From the NCBI RefSeq assembly GCF_003952025.1, contig NZ_QXGI01000002.1, positions 1 to 64,000 on the forward strand: a DNA stretch of 64,000 bases, written 5' to 3'. Positions 45,163 to 53,359 of the stretch are shown here, in pieces. This stretch comes from Bifidobacterium castoris (lineage in GTDB: Bacteria > Actinomycetota > Actinomycetes > Actinomycetales > Bifidobacteriaceae). A program made the position numbers and the translations under genes. The notes beneath the pieces are model-generated. The model was not told the DNA's origin. It ran no database searches and worked only from the letters and a program-made list of their open reading frames with translations. Position 1 is the stretch's first letter. Each line of letters starts with the position of its first letter.

Positions 45163-45220
45163 ACGAACGCGAGGGGGCGCGCACGAACCATGTGGTTCGT
45201 GCGCGCCCCCTCGCGTTCGT
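45163..45220. terminator. 28-bp perfect palindromic hairpin between convergent genes
   Basis: Bases 45163-45190 and 45193-45220 are perfect reverse complements around TG, forming an almost unbroken palindrome. It separates the convergent HAD and jag genes. No U-run is present. Confidence 0.8.
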
Positions 45221-45257
45221 TCACAGGGACGTCCACGCCGTGCGGCGCGGACGGCGG

Positions 45258-45803
45258 TCAGTCCTCGACGATGTACTCGTCGTCGTCCTCGAGCTCCTCG
45301 TCGTCGACGTCGGTGCGCTTGAGGTAGATCGTCACGTAGCGCTTCGGCTCCTCGCCGTGCGAACGCGAACGCAGTCCCTCGTCGCGCACGACGTCATGGA
45401 TGATCTTGCGTTCGAAGGAGTTCATCGGCTTCAGATCGACCGGTTCGCCGGTCTCGCGCACGTCGTCGACGGCGTCGAGCGCCATGTCGCGCAGGATCTG
45501 GCGCTTGCGCTTGAGGAAGCCGTCGACGTCCACGATCAGATGCGAGCGTTCGCCGGTCTCCTGCTGCACGGCGAGGCGGCACAGCTGCTGCAGCGCGTCC
45601 ACCACTTCGCCGTTGCGGCCGATCAGGTGTTTGATGTCGGTGTCGTCGTCGGCCACGATCTGCACCATCGGGCGACCGTTGCGCACGCCCATCTCGATGT
45701 CGCCCTCGTAGTCGGCGATGTCGAGCAGACCCTCGAGGTAGTCGGCCGCGATGTCGGCCTCGCGGTCCAGCTGCTCCACGCTTCGTTCTTCGTCCTGCAC
45801 CAT
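45258..45803 (-). CDS. jag: Jag/KhpB-like RNA-binding protein
   Basis: 181 residues. A KH-II domain with VDALQQLCRLA and SHLIVDVDGFLKRKRQIL is followed by an R3H domain (MNSFERKIIHDVV then RYVTIYLKR) and an acidic tail. Jag sits beside yidC in most Gram-positives and Actinobacteria, and its homologue KhpB binds RNA and affects cell division. ATG 45803 is the start, because AAGGAG lies seven bases upstream and the 39 codons before it look non-coding. The stop-to-yidC spacing is reversed: yidC lies upstream in the same direction, about 210 bases away. Confidence 0.9.
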   Translation of the reverse strand: MVQDEERSVEQLDREADIAADYLEGLLDIADYEGDIEMGVRNGRPMVQIVADDDTDIKHLIGRNGEVVDALQQLCRLAVQQETGERSHLIVDVDGFLKRKRQILRDMALDAVDDVRETGEPVDLKPMNSFERKIIHDVVRDEGLRSRSHGEEPKRYVTIYLKRTDVDDEELEDDDEYIVED

Positions 45804-45956
45804 ACGCACTCCTTGCATGCATTGGAATGTTCTCAATACTGTAAAAATCGTTCGGTCCGGGGAACGTTCCGCCGGACATACACGCCTATAGGACACCAGT
45901 GTAGGGCAGTCCCCCGCCACCCGACACGGCGAGTGCGCTCAGCGGCCAGATACGAC

Positions 45957-45989
45957 GATTCCCACGGCCGTCGGACGGTCGTGGGAATC
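45957..45989 (-). terminator. Hairpin after yidC
   Basis: The stem GATTCCCACGGCCG/CGGTCGTGGGAATC (one G-T-type mismatch) lies 25 bases past the yidC stop. It could separate or attenuate transcription into jag. Confidence 0.55.
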
Positions 45990-46013
45990 GAGGGCGGAAC
46001 GGATCCGGACCCG

Positions 46014-47018
46014 CTACTTCTTCTTGCGGTTCTTGCGCTGCGGCTGCTGGCGCTGATGGCCCTGCACGGCCTTGCGCTCGGCCGCCTTCTTCGCCTCGAT
46101 GAGCTCCTCCTCCTCGAGCGAGGGGCGTCCTTCCCGCGCACGCTTCCTGTTCTCGTTGTCGTGGTCGCGCTTCTCCTTGTCGAGCGCGGCCGGCGAGCCG
46201 GGGGTCGGGAACTCGCGCAGCTGCCAGAACGAACGCAGCAGGTTGCAGATGTTGTTCGCGAGCCAGTAGACGAGCACGGCGAACGGCATCGCGACGCCGG
46301 AGAAGACGTACATGATCGGGAAGATCCACAGCATCATCTTCTGCATGCGCTCGGTCTGCTTGTTCATCGACGCCGGCGCCGTGTTGCGGCGCATCGTGTT
46401 CCACTGCATGTACCACAGGCATGCGCACATCGCGAACACGAAGATCGCGATGACGACCTTGCCGCTTGCGCCGGCGGTCGTGAAGGTGTCGGAGACCTTC
46501 GTGCCGAAGAAGGTCGTCGCCGAGAACTCATTCGCAGTCGCCACGTCGAAGGCGCCGAGCGGGTCGCGTTTGCGGCGTGCGATGTACGGGATCGCCGAGA
46601 GCACGTAGAACATGCACATGAAGACCGGGCCCTGGATGAGCATCGGCAGGCACGACCCCGCCGGATTGGCGTGGTTGTCCTTGTAGAGCTTCATCATCTC
46701 GCGCTGCATAGCTTCCTTGCTCGCGGGATCGTTCTTGCCCTTGTACTTGTTCTGGATCTTCATCATCTTCGGCTGGATCGCCTGCATGCCGCGCATCGAC
46801 TTCATCTGCTTGTAGAACAGCGGGAAGACGCAGGCCTGCACGACGACCACGAGGAAGATGATCGACAGCACCCAGGAAAGGCCCACGGCCGGCATGCCGA
46901 TGAGCGTGAGCAGTTTGTGGAACCAGTACATGACCTGCGTCATGAGCCATTCCACCGGGGTCAGCAGCTTGTACAGCCACCCCCAGAATCCGCTATCCAA
47001 TAAGAAATTATCCGACAT
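46014..47018 (-). CDS. yidC: Membrane protein insertase YidC (Oxa1 family)
   Basis: 334 residues with five membrane segments. The first (about 15-30) is followed by WVLSIIFLVVVVQACVFPLF and the cytoplasmic coiled loop RGMQAIQPKMMKIQNKYKGK. Then come CLPMLIQGPVFMCMFYVLS and two C-terminal segments, and a Lys/Arg-rich tail (QRKNRKKK). YidC inserts membrane proteins alone or with SecYEG. The large E. coli-type periplasmic domain is absent, as usual in Gram-positives. It starts 10 bases after the yidD stop, in the rpmH-rnpA-yidD-yidC run. Confidence 0.94.
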   Translation of the reverse strand: MSDNFLLDSGFWGWLYKLLTPVEWLMTQVMYWFHKLLTLIGMPAVGLSWVLSIIFLVVVVQACVFPLFYKQMKSMRGMQAIQPKMMKIQNKYKGKNDPASKEAMQREMMKLYKDNHANPAGSCLPMLIQGPVFMCMFYVLSAIPYIARRKRDPLGAFDVATANEFSATTFFGTKVSDTFTTAGASGKVVIAIFVFAMCACLWYMQWNTMRRNTAPASMNKQTERMQKMMLWIFPIMYVFSGVAMPFAVLVYWLANNICNLLRSFWQLREFPTPGSPAALDKEKRDHDNENRKRAREGRPSLEEEELIEAKKAAERKAVQGHQRQQPQRKNRKKK

Positions 47019-47028
47019 ATCTGGCCGT

Positions 47029-47337
47029 TCACTCCTTCTCGTCGTGGGGCAGAGGGGTCAGCCGCGGCTCTTCGTGCGCGCGCGACCAAGAGAATCTGTA
47101 GAACAGGGAGAACCGCTGCGGCACATCGTCGATGCCTCCCGAACTCCACGGGCGGCAGCGCAGCAGGCGCAGCGCGGCGAGCGAGCCGCCGCGCACGGCG
47201 CCGTAGCGGCGGATCGCCTGGATCGCATAGTTCGAACAACTGGGGTAATAACGACATGAGGGCGGGGTGTTCGCTGAAATCCGCCGCTGATACCAGCGGA
47301 TGCAGCGAATCATCGCCCGCCCTGCATGACCCGTCAT
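47029..47337 (-). CDS. yidD: Membrane protein insertion efficiency factor YidD
   Basis: 102 residues. The family core is IRCIRWYQRRIS followed by PPSCRYYPSCSNYAIQAI, with the conserved Cys and Tyr residues, then GGSLAALRLLRCRPW. YidD is a small amphipathic protein that aids YidC. The start ATG 47337 overlaps the rnpA stop (TGATG), which shows coupling; a TTG one codon earlier is possible. Confidence 0.93.
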   Translation of the reverse strand: MTGHAGRAMIRCIRWYQRRISANTPPSCRYYPSCSNYAIQAIRRYGAVRGGSLAALRLLRCRPWSSGGIDDVPQRFSLFYRFSWSRAHEEPRLTPLPHDEKE

Positions 47338-47687
47338 CAACGCGCCGTCTTGCGATGCACCGCGCGGAACAGCTGCGCCATCTGCGCATCGAGCGACGCG
47401 AAGGACGCGTGCGCCGCGCTCGGCTTGGCGCGCAGCACGACGCTGCAGCGCTCGGGGAGCTCATCCTCGTAGCGTTGCGCGAGCACGCGGAAACGGCGTT
47501 TCACCGTGTTGCGCACGACCGCGTTCCCCACCGCCTTGGAAACGGCCAGCCCCACATGTCTGGATGCATCGCCGGCGCCGTCCGTGTCGTCGGGCATCAG
47601 ATAATGCACGACGAGGTCGTCGCCGGAGACCTTCCGGCGACGACGCAGCACGGCGACGAAATCGCGATGGCTTCTGAGCCGTTCCAC
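47337..47687 (-). CDS. rnpA: Ribonuclease P protein component
   Basis: 116 residues. It binds the catalytic RNA of RNase P and helps process the 5' ends of tRNAs. The start [33 protein letters not shown] (the RNR motif) and a basic composition are diagnostic. The start codon is GTG 47687. It lies between rpmH and yidD as in nearly all bacteria. Confidence 0.95.
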   Translation of the reverse strand: MERLRSHRDFVAVLRRRRKVSGDDLVVHYLMPDDTDGAGDASRHVGLAVSKAVGNAVVRNTVKRRFRVLAQRYEDELPERCSVVLRAKPSAAHASFASLDAQMAQLFRAVHRKTAR

Positions 47688-47710
47688 GTTCGTCCGACTG
47701 AAACGAAGAC

Positions 47711-47845
47711 TCAGGCGGAAAGAGCCTTGCGGCCCTTGGCGCGGCGGCGGTTGATCAGCGCGCGGCCGGAACGCGTGCGCATGCGGGCGCGGAAGCCGTG
47801 CTTCATGTGGCGGCGACGGTTGTTCGGCTGGAATGTCCTCTTCAT
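47711..47845 (-). CDS. rpmH: 50S ribosomal protein L34
   Basis: 44 residues beginning [19 protein letters not shown] and ending KGRKALSA, with the standard L34 length and basic content. ATG is at 47845 and TGA at 47711-47713. It is first in the run toward rnpA, divergent from dnaA. Confidence 0.97.
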   Translation of the reverse strand: MKRTFQPNNRRRHMKHGFRARMRTRSGRALINRRRAKGRKALSA

Positions 47846-48197
47846 AGTTTCATGCTCCCGTTAGGTTAGGTCGGTGGGCCATGCGTTCATGCATGGCTTC
47901 GCTTGAGACAATCTCTACCAATTTACCGATACCCCTATACCTCGCGCGCCCTCCACCAGCAGGCGGCCGCGCGGCGGGCGCTTCCGACACGCCCGGCAGG
48001 CGCCGTGGACAGTGCCGCGGCGACGTCCACAGACCCGTCCGCGGATACCGGGGAAAAGCGGGGAAAGTTATGCACAAATCACACCGTTGTAATTACAAAA
48101 CCAAGCATTTCCAACACGCGAGCTTGTGGATAACTTCCATCAGTCAGAGTAAAAATGACCTGTTACGCATGTGCATCCAACCGATGGAGACGAAACC
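47846..48197. other. rpmH-dnaA intergenic region with DnaA boxes
   Basis: 352 bases without a gene. One exact DnaA box lies at 48125-48133 and a near match (TTATGCACA) at 48068-48076, close to dnaA. This fits autoregulation of dnaA. The stretch between 48060 and 48135 is AT-richer than its surroundings. Divergent promoters for rpmH and dnaA must lie here but were not resolved. Confidence 0.7.
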
Positions 48198-49826
48198 ATG
48201 AGCGAAGCAACCAACGACCCGGCGGCCGCAACGGCCGTCATATGGTCGAACGCGCTCGAACTGCTTCGGAAGAACTCGTCGCTGACCGCCCGTGAGAAGG
48301 GGTGGTTCGAGGGCGTGGTCCCCGAGGCGCTCTTCGGCACCAACATCATCCTCGCCGTCGAGAACAGCGAGACGCAGCACGTGCTGCAGACGGAGCTCAA
48401 CGACGAGCTGCTGCAGGCGCTGCGCATCGCGAACGGCGGCGTCGACCTCTTCCCCGCCTTCAAGATCGCGGTGCGCGCGAACGAGCCCGAACAGCCCGTG
48501 CTGCCGGTCACCGCGCTGAGCGAGGAGGCGCCGCGCGGCGACACGCGCAAGCGCCAGCCGCTGCCCGAGCCGGAGCCCGCGCCCGAACCGGTCGTCGTGC
48601 AGCAGCCGCCGAAGACGACGCATTACGACGACGCCGTCGTGCAGACCTTCGAGGATTCGATGGGCAACGACCTCGATCCGTCGGCTGCGGCCGCGATGTC
48701 GACGACGCTCGCAGGGGCCGCCGACGTGTTCAAGGGACGCTTCGGACGCTCCCCGCAACCGATGATCGACCCCGAGACCCATCTCAACCCCTCCGACACC
48801 TTCGACACCTTCGTGCCCGGCGACTCGAACCGCTTCGCGCGCACCGTCGCGCTCGCCGTGGCCGAGGGCGGCGGCAGCGACTTCAACCCGTTGTGCGTCT
48901 ACGGCGGATCGGGCCTGGGCAAGACGCATCTGCTCAACGCGATCGGCAACTATTCGCTGATCAAGCAGCCCGGCGCCCGCGTGCGCTATGTTACGAGCGA
49001 GGAGTTCACGAACGAGTTCATCGACTCGCTGCGCATGGACGCCGGCACGAAGTCAGGCTCGAGCCGCGTGACGGCGTTCAACCGCAAATACCGCGAGGTC
49101 GACGTCCTGCTCATCGACGACATCCAGTTCCTCGGCGGCAAGACCGAGACGCTCGAACAGTTCTTCCACACCTTCAACAGCCTGTACCAGGCGAACAAGC
49201 GCATCGTCATCGCATCCGACGTGCCGCCGAAGAACCTCAAGGACTTCGAGTCGCGCCTCATCTCGCGCTTCGAGCAGGGCATAACCGTCGATGTCAAGCC
49301 GCCGGACCTCGAGACGCGCATCGCGATCCTGCGGATGATCGCGTCGAACTCGGGGATGCGCGTGCCCTACGACGTCCTCGACCTGATCGCCGAGCGCTTC
49401 ACCGAGAACATCCGCGAACTCGAGGGCGCGCTCAACCGCGTCACGGCGCTCGCCTCGCTCAACGGCCAGCCGGTCACCGTCGCGCTCGCCGAGCAGACGC
49501 TGCAGGACTTCTTCTCGACAGACATCGAGGTCAAGCCGACCGACATCATCGGCCGCGTCGCGAAGTACTTCCATCTGACCTTCGACGACATCGTCGGCCC
49601 GCAGCGCAACCGCAACATCACGCTCGCCCGTCAGATCGCGATGTACCTGACGCGCGACCTGACGAGCATGAGCCTCGTCAACATCGGACAGGTCTTCGGC
49701 GGTCGCGACCATACGACGGTCATGCACAACATCAAGATCGTCTCGGACGGCATGAAACAGAAGCAGGAGATCTACAACTACGTCACCGAGCTGACGGTGC
49801 TGCTGCGCCAGCGCAACAACAAGTAG
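48198..49826 (+). CDS. dnaA: Chromosomal replication initiator DnaA
   Basis: 542 residues. Domain I (about 1-90), a Pro/Glu-rich linker (about 110-200), the AAA+ domain with Walker A GGSGLGKTH and Walker B LLIDDIQF, and domain IV with the box-reading helix GGRDHTTVMHN. DnaA-ATP opens the origin at DnaA boxes found in three intergenic regions here. GGAGACG upstream of ATG 48198 supports the start; the frame is open 27 bases further with no better signal. Confidence 0.96.
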   Translation: MSEATNDPAAATAVIWSNALELLRKNSSLTAREKGWFEGVVPEALFGTNIILAVENSETQHVLQTELNDELLQALRIANGGVDLFPAFKIAVRANEPEQPVLPVTALSEEAPRGDTRKRQPLPEPEPAPEPVVVQQPPKTTHYDDAVVQTFEDSMGNDLDPSAAAAMSTTLAGAADVFKGRFGRSPQPMIDPETHLNPSDTFDTFVPGDSNRFARTVALAVAEGGGSDFNPLCVYGGSGLGKTHLLNAIGNYSLIKQPGARVRYVTSEEFTNEFIDSLRMDAGTKSGSSRVTAFNRKYREVDVLLIDDIQFLGGKTETLEQFFHTFNSLYQANKRIVIASDVPPKNLKDFESRLISRFEQGITVDVKPPDLETRIAILRMIASNSGMRVPYDVLDLIAERFTENIRELEGALNRVTALASLNGQPVTVALAEQTLQDFFSTDIEVKPTDIIGRVAKYFHLTFDDIVGPQRNRNITLARQIAMYLTRDLTSMSLVNIGQVFGGRDHTTVMHNIKIVSDGMKQKQEIYNYVTELTVLLRQRNNK

Positions 49827-50288
49827 CCGGTTGCGGCGGTGTGGAAGGCGCGCGGGCGCGACACACCCAAGCATGCCGATTTCGCCGCGAAGTTTTCCAC
49901 ATGGTTATCCACAATTGTTGGCAAAGTCAGTGGATATCGCGAGGAAAACGCCGAAATCGGCTGTGGAAAACCCGTGGAGAGGAGCAGGCGAAATGTGGAC
50001 AACGTATTGTCCCCCATCGGTCTGTGGAAAAACCGGCTTGTTGTCCACAACCGATGCAGAGTTTATCCACAGCCCGTGAACGTGGATAAACCGCCGCCCT
50101 GTAAGGCTTTCGCAGGTTTTCCACATATCCACCGTGCTTATGATGGTGATGACTCTTTCCTTCTTAAGCTCTCATCATGACCATCAACGACCATTTGCTG
50201 CGCCCTGTGCGTCACCTCGACGAAGCAAGCAAAGAGCAGTTAGAATGAGTGCCAGACTCACACAATCGTCAACAGTCAAGGAAAGCGC
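49827..50288. other. Putative oriC, dnaA-dnaN intergenic region
   Basis: 462 bases without a gene. Exact DnaA boxes are at 49905-49913 and 50063-50071, a one-mismatch box at 50081-50089, and many weaker TTTTCCACA- and GTGGAAAA-type copies lie between 49895 and 50130. This is the usual origin position in Actinobacteria. No strongly AT-rich unwinding element stands out. TAGAAT near 50240 may be the dnaN -10. Confidence 0.75.
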
Positions 50289-51413
50289 ATGAAAGTAGAA
50301 GTCAATTCCACCTCGTTCGCCGATGCCGTGTCCTGGACCACCAGCATCCTGTCCGCCAAGCAGCTCAACCCGCTGCTCTCCGGCATCAAGCTCGAGGCTC
50401 GGGACGGCGCGCTCCAACTGTCCACATTCACCTATGAACTGTCCTCGCGCGACCATATCGAGGCGGGCGTCGACGAATCGGGCGCCGCGGTCGTACCGGG
50501 CAAACTGCTCGCCGACATCAGCAAGTCGCTGCCCTTCGAGAAGGCCTACCTGCAGACCGACGGCTCGACGCTGCGGATCTCCTCGGGCAAGTCGACGTTC
50601 ACGTTGCAGCTCATGCCGGAAAGCGAATACCCGGATCTGCCGCAGCTGCCCCCGTTGCTCGGCCAGGTGGACGCGCCGACGCTGACGCAGTCGATTATCC
50701 AGGCGGCTGTGGCGATCGCGCGCACCGACGACCGTCCGGTGCTCACGGCCGTGCAGATGAAATTCGCGGGCGACACGGTGACGTTGTCCTCGACCGATCG
50801 CTTCCGCCTGTCACGCTCGACCTTCCACTGGTCGCCGGCGAACGACGGCCTCGAGGCCGTCGCACTCGTCAAGGGCACGCATCTGCGCGACATCTCGCGT
50901 TCGCTCGACGAACGCCAGAACGTCAACCTGTACTTCGACGTCGAGAACCCGACGCTGCTCGGTGTGGAAAACGCCGGCCGCGTATCCACAGTCCAGCTCA
51001 TCGACGGCGACTTCCCCGCCGTCGACCGCCTGTACGCCGACTCCTACCCGATCCACGCCGTGCTCGACAAGCAGAACCTGCTCGATGCGATCAAGCGCGT
51101 CGCGCTCGTCGCAGAACGCAATGCGCCGATCCGCATGGTCTTCGCGGGCCAGGAGATCACGCTGACGGCGGGCGCCGCCGACGAGGCCTCGGCGAACGAG
51201 GTGCTCGACGTGGACCTCGACGGCGAAGACATCACCGTCGCGTTCAATCCGAACTACCTGCGCGAGGGACTGAGCGCGATCACCGAGCCGTATGTGCGCA
51301 TGAAGATGACGACGGCCGTCAAGCCTGTCGAATTCGACGGCCAGCAGGAGGAGGACTCCGAGGAGTCGCTCTCCTACCGCTACCTGCTCGTGCCGATGCG
51401 CTTCAACAGCTGA
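50289..51413 (+). CDS. dnaN: DNA polymerase III beta subunit (sliding clamp)
   Basis: 374 residues. Three beta-clamp domains of about 120 residues each, opening MKVEVNSTSFADAVSW, with TDRFRLSRS in the middle and the C-terminal strand SLSYRYLLVPMRF. The ring tethers polymerase and other repair proteins to DNA. AAGGAAAG lies upstream of ATG 50289. A strong terminator separates it from recF. Confidence 0.96.
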   Translation: MKVEVNSTSFADAVSWTTSILSAKQLNPLLSGIKLEARDGALQLSTFTYELSSRDHIEAGVDESGAAVVPGKLLADISKSLPFEKAYLQTDGSTLRISSGKSTFTLQLMPESEYPDLPQLPPLLGQVDAPTLTQSIIQAAVAIARTDDRPVLTAVQMKFAGDTVTLSSTDRFRLSRSTFHWSPANDGLEAVALVKGTHLRDISRSLDERQNVNLYFDVENPTLLGVENAGRVSTVQLIDGDFPAVDRLYADSYPIHAVLDKQNLLDAIKRVALVAERNAPIRMVFAGQEITLTAGAADEASANEVLDVDLDGEDITVAFNPNYLREGLSAITEPYVRMKMTTAVKPVEFDGQQEEDSEESLSYRYLLVPMRFNS

Positions 51414-51418
51414 TTCAT

Positions 51419-51465
51419 GGTCGTGGAACCTGCGCGCCACGCAGGTTCCACGACCGTTTTCCCTT
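51419..51465 (+). terminator. Rho-independent terminator after dnaN
   Basis: A perfect 16-bp stem (GGTCGTGGAACCTGCG) with a five-base loop is followed by GTTTTCCCTTTT. It lies 5 bases after the dnaN stop and 30 bases before recF. Confidence 0.88.
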
Positions 51466-51495
51466 TTCCCGCCGACCCTGAACCGTTGGAAACCG

Positions 51496-52647
51496 ATGTT
51501 CATCACCCGCCTCGCCCTCGACCATTTCCGTTCGTGGGACCATTGCCTGCTCGACCTCACGCCCGGCGTGACGATCCTGCAGGGGGCGAACGGACTCGGC
51601 AAGACGAACATCGTCGAGGCCGTCGAGTTCCTGGCGACCGGTGCGAGCCATCGCGCCTCGTCGTCGGCGCCGCTCGTCGAACGCGGTTTCGACGTGGCGA
51701 CGATCCGTGCGAACGTGACCGACGAGGACGCGGGACGCACGACTACCTATGAGGCGACGATCCGTGCGAAGGGCGCGAACCGCGCACGCGTCAACGGCGG
51801 TCCGTCAACGTATCTGCGCGACATCGTCGGCGACATCCCGCTCGTCGCGTTCACGCCCGCCGACCAACGGCTCGTCTCGGCCGATCCGGCCTCGCGGCGG
51901 CAGTTCCTCAACCAGACGGCGTCGCTGCTCGTGCGCGGCTACGCCGATACGCTGCAGCGTTTCTCCCATGTCGCCAAGCAGCGCGCGACGCTGCTCAAGC
52001 AGCTCGGCGCGGCCGACGGCTTCGACGCCGCCCGCGATGCTGCGCTCAGCGGTCTGGAGATCTGGACCGGCCAGTACATCGACCTCGGTCTGCAACTGAC
52101 TCGTGACCGCATGGCCGTCGTCGACCGGCTTCGCGCGCCGTTCCGGGAGCTCGTGCATGAGCTCGCCGGCGCAGGCGAGGACGCCACGCTCGACTATGAC
52201 CCCTCCTTCGACGAGATCATGCAGGGCGAGGACGCGCCGCGGCTCATCAGCGAACATTTCCAGCGGCTCTACGCAGGCGAGGTGGCGCGTGGACGCAACC
52301 TCATCGGCCCGCAACGCGACGATCTGCTCATCGGGCTCAACGGGTTCCCGGCGCGCGAGTTCGCCTCGAACGGCGAGATGTGGACGCTCGGCCTCGCGCT
52401 CAAGATGGCCGTCTACCGACTGCTCGAGGAACACTTCGGCACGCAGCCGATCGTCATCCTCGACGACGTCTTCGCGCAGCTCGACGAGGCGCGGCGCTCG
52501 CAGATCCTGCGGTTCGCCGCGGCGCAGCGGCAGGTGCTCATCACCGTCGCCGCCGCAGGCGACATCCCCGACGATGGCGCGTTCGCCGGTGCGCGGATTA
52601 TCGACGTGGCCGCGCTGCGCGCGCAGCCGGACGAGGAGGGGCTGTGA
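51496..52647 (+). CDS. recF: DNA replication and repair protein RecF
   Basis: 383 residues. An SMC-like ATPase that helps load RecA at gaps. Walker A is GANGLGKTN, the start FITRLALDHFRSW is typical, signature DPASRRQFLNQ, and Walker B VILDDVFAQLD. The last base of its TGA is the A of the dciA ATG (TGATG), so the two are coupled. It lacks a clear ribosome site. Confidence 0.94.
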   Translation: MFITRLALDHFRSWDHCLLDLTPGVTILQGANGLGKTNIVEAVEFLATGASHRASSSAPLVERGFDVATIRANVTDEDAGRTTTYEATIRAKGANRARVNGGPSTYLRDIVGDIPLVAFTPADQRLVSADPASRRQFLNQTASLLVRGYADTLQRFSHVAKQRATLLKQLGAADGFDAARDAALSGLEIWTGQYIDLGLQLTRDRMAVVDRLRAPFRELVHELAGAGEDATLDYDPSFDEIMQGEDAPRLISEHFQRLYAGEVARGRNLIGPQRDDLLIGLNGFPAREFASNGEMWTLGLALKMAVYRLLEEHFGTQPIVILDDVFAQLDEARRSQILRFAAAQRQVLITVAAAGDIPDDGAFAGARIIDVAALRAQPDEEGL

Positions 52648-53153
52648 TGCATACGCCGATCGTCGTGACGCTCAAGCTTGACGAACGCAAGCTCGGCGCC
52701 CAGGAATTCGAACGGGTGGCGGCGAAGGCCGGCCTCATCAGGGAACTGCGGGTGCGTCGCGAGGAGGCGCTCGACAACTTCGGCAAGCCGGGACGCGATC
52801 CGCACGAACTCGGCGACGTGTTCGCGAAGATCGTCGAGCAGTCGGGATGGGGGCCGCATCTGAGAATGGCGTCGCTCGAATCGGACTGGGCGTCGGTGGT
52901 CGGCGAGGTCAACGCGCGCCATTCCCGCGTCGCGAGCTACGTGGACGGCGTCCTGACGATCGCCGCCGATTCTCCGTCGTGGACGCAGCAGCTCACGGCG
53001 ATCGCGCCGACGCTCACCGAGACGCTGCGCGAACGCCTCGGCGGCCTGCGGATCGATGAGGTCCGCGTCACCGGACCGCAGACGCACGGCCGCGGCGTGC
53101 GCATGATGAAATACGTGCAGCGGAACACGAGACGGCCCCATCCGCGCGGCTAG
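52647..53153 (+). CDS. dciA: DciA-like DUF721 protein
   Basis: 168 residues. The DUF721 core WASVVGEVNARHSRVASYVDG then LTIAADSPSWTQQLTAIAP and ETLRERLG fits the DciA family, which loads or assists the DnaB helicase in bacteria lacking DnaC/DnaI. The N-terminal 70 residues are charged and include VRREEALDNFGKPGRDP, a motif common in actinobacterial members. It lies between recF and gyrB as in mycobacteria (Rv0004). Confidence 0.88.
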   Translation: MHTPIVVTLKLDERKLGAQEFERVAAKAGLIRELRVRREEALDNFGKPGRDPHELGDVFAKIVEQSGWGPHLRMASLESDWASVVGEVNARHSRVASYVDGVLTIAADSPSWTQQLTAIAPTLTETLRERLGGLRIDEVRVTGPQTHGRGVRMMKYVQRNTRRPHPRG

Positions 53154-53273
53154 CCCACGGTCCCGCGGCCGGTCCCGATGCAGCCGTTGTTCGCTCCGGG
53201 AGAACAACAACGCATAACGGGCCGCTGTTGCATTCCGTCCCTATGCATAGGTAAGATATCCAGTAGTGCACTC

Positions 53274-53297
53274 AAACGCCCACAGGGGCGTTTTATT
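53274..53297 (+). terminator. Hairpin before gyrB
   Basis: The stem AAACGCCC/GGGCGTTT is followed by TATT, 120 bases past dciA and about 60 before gyrB. It may end the recF-dciA transcript. If gyrB transcription starts upstream of it (TAAGAT about 53252), it would act as an attenuator. Confidence 0.65.
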
Positions 53298-53359
53298 CGT
53301 GTTATAGGGCATATCGCATCGCGAAAGCACCCTCGCGACGAGCACAGAAAGGATACTCT

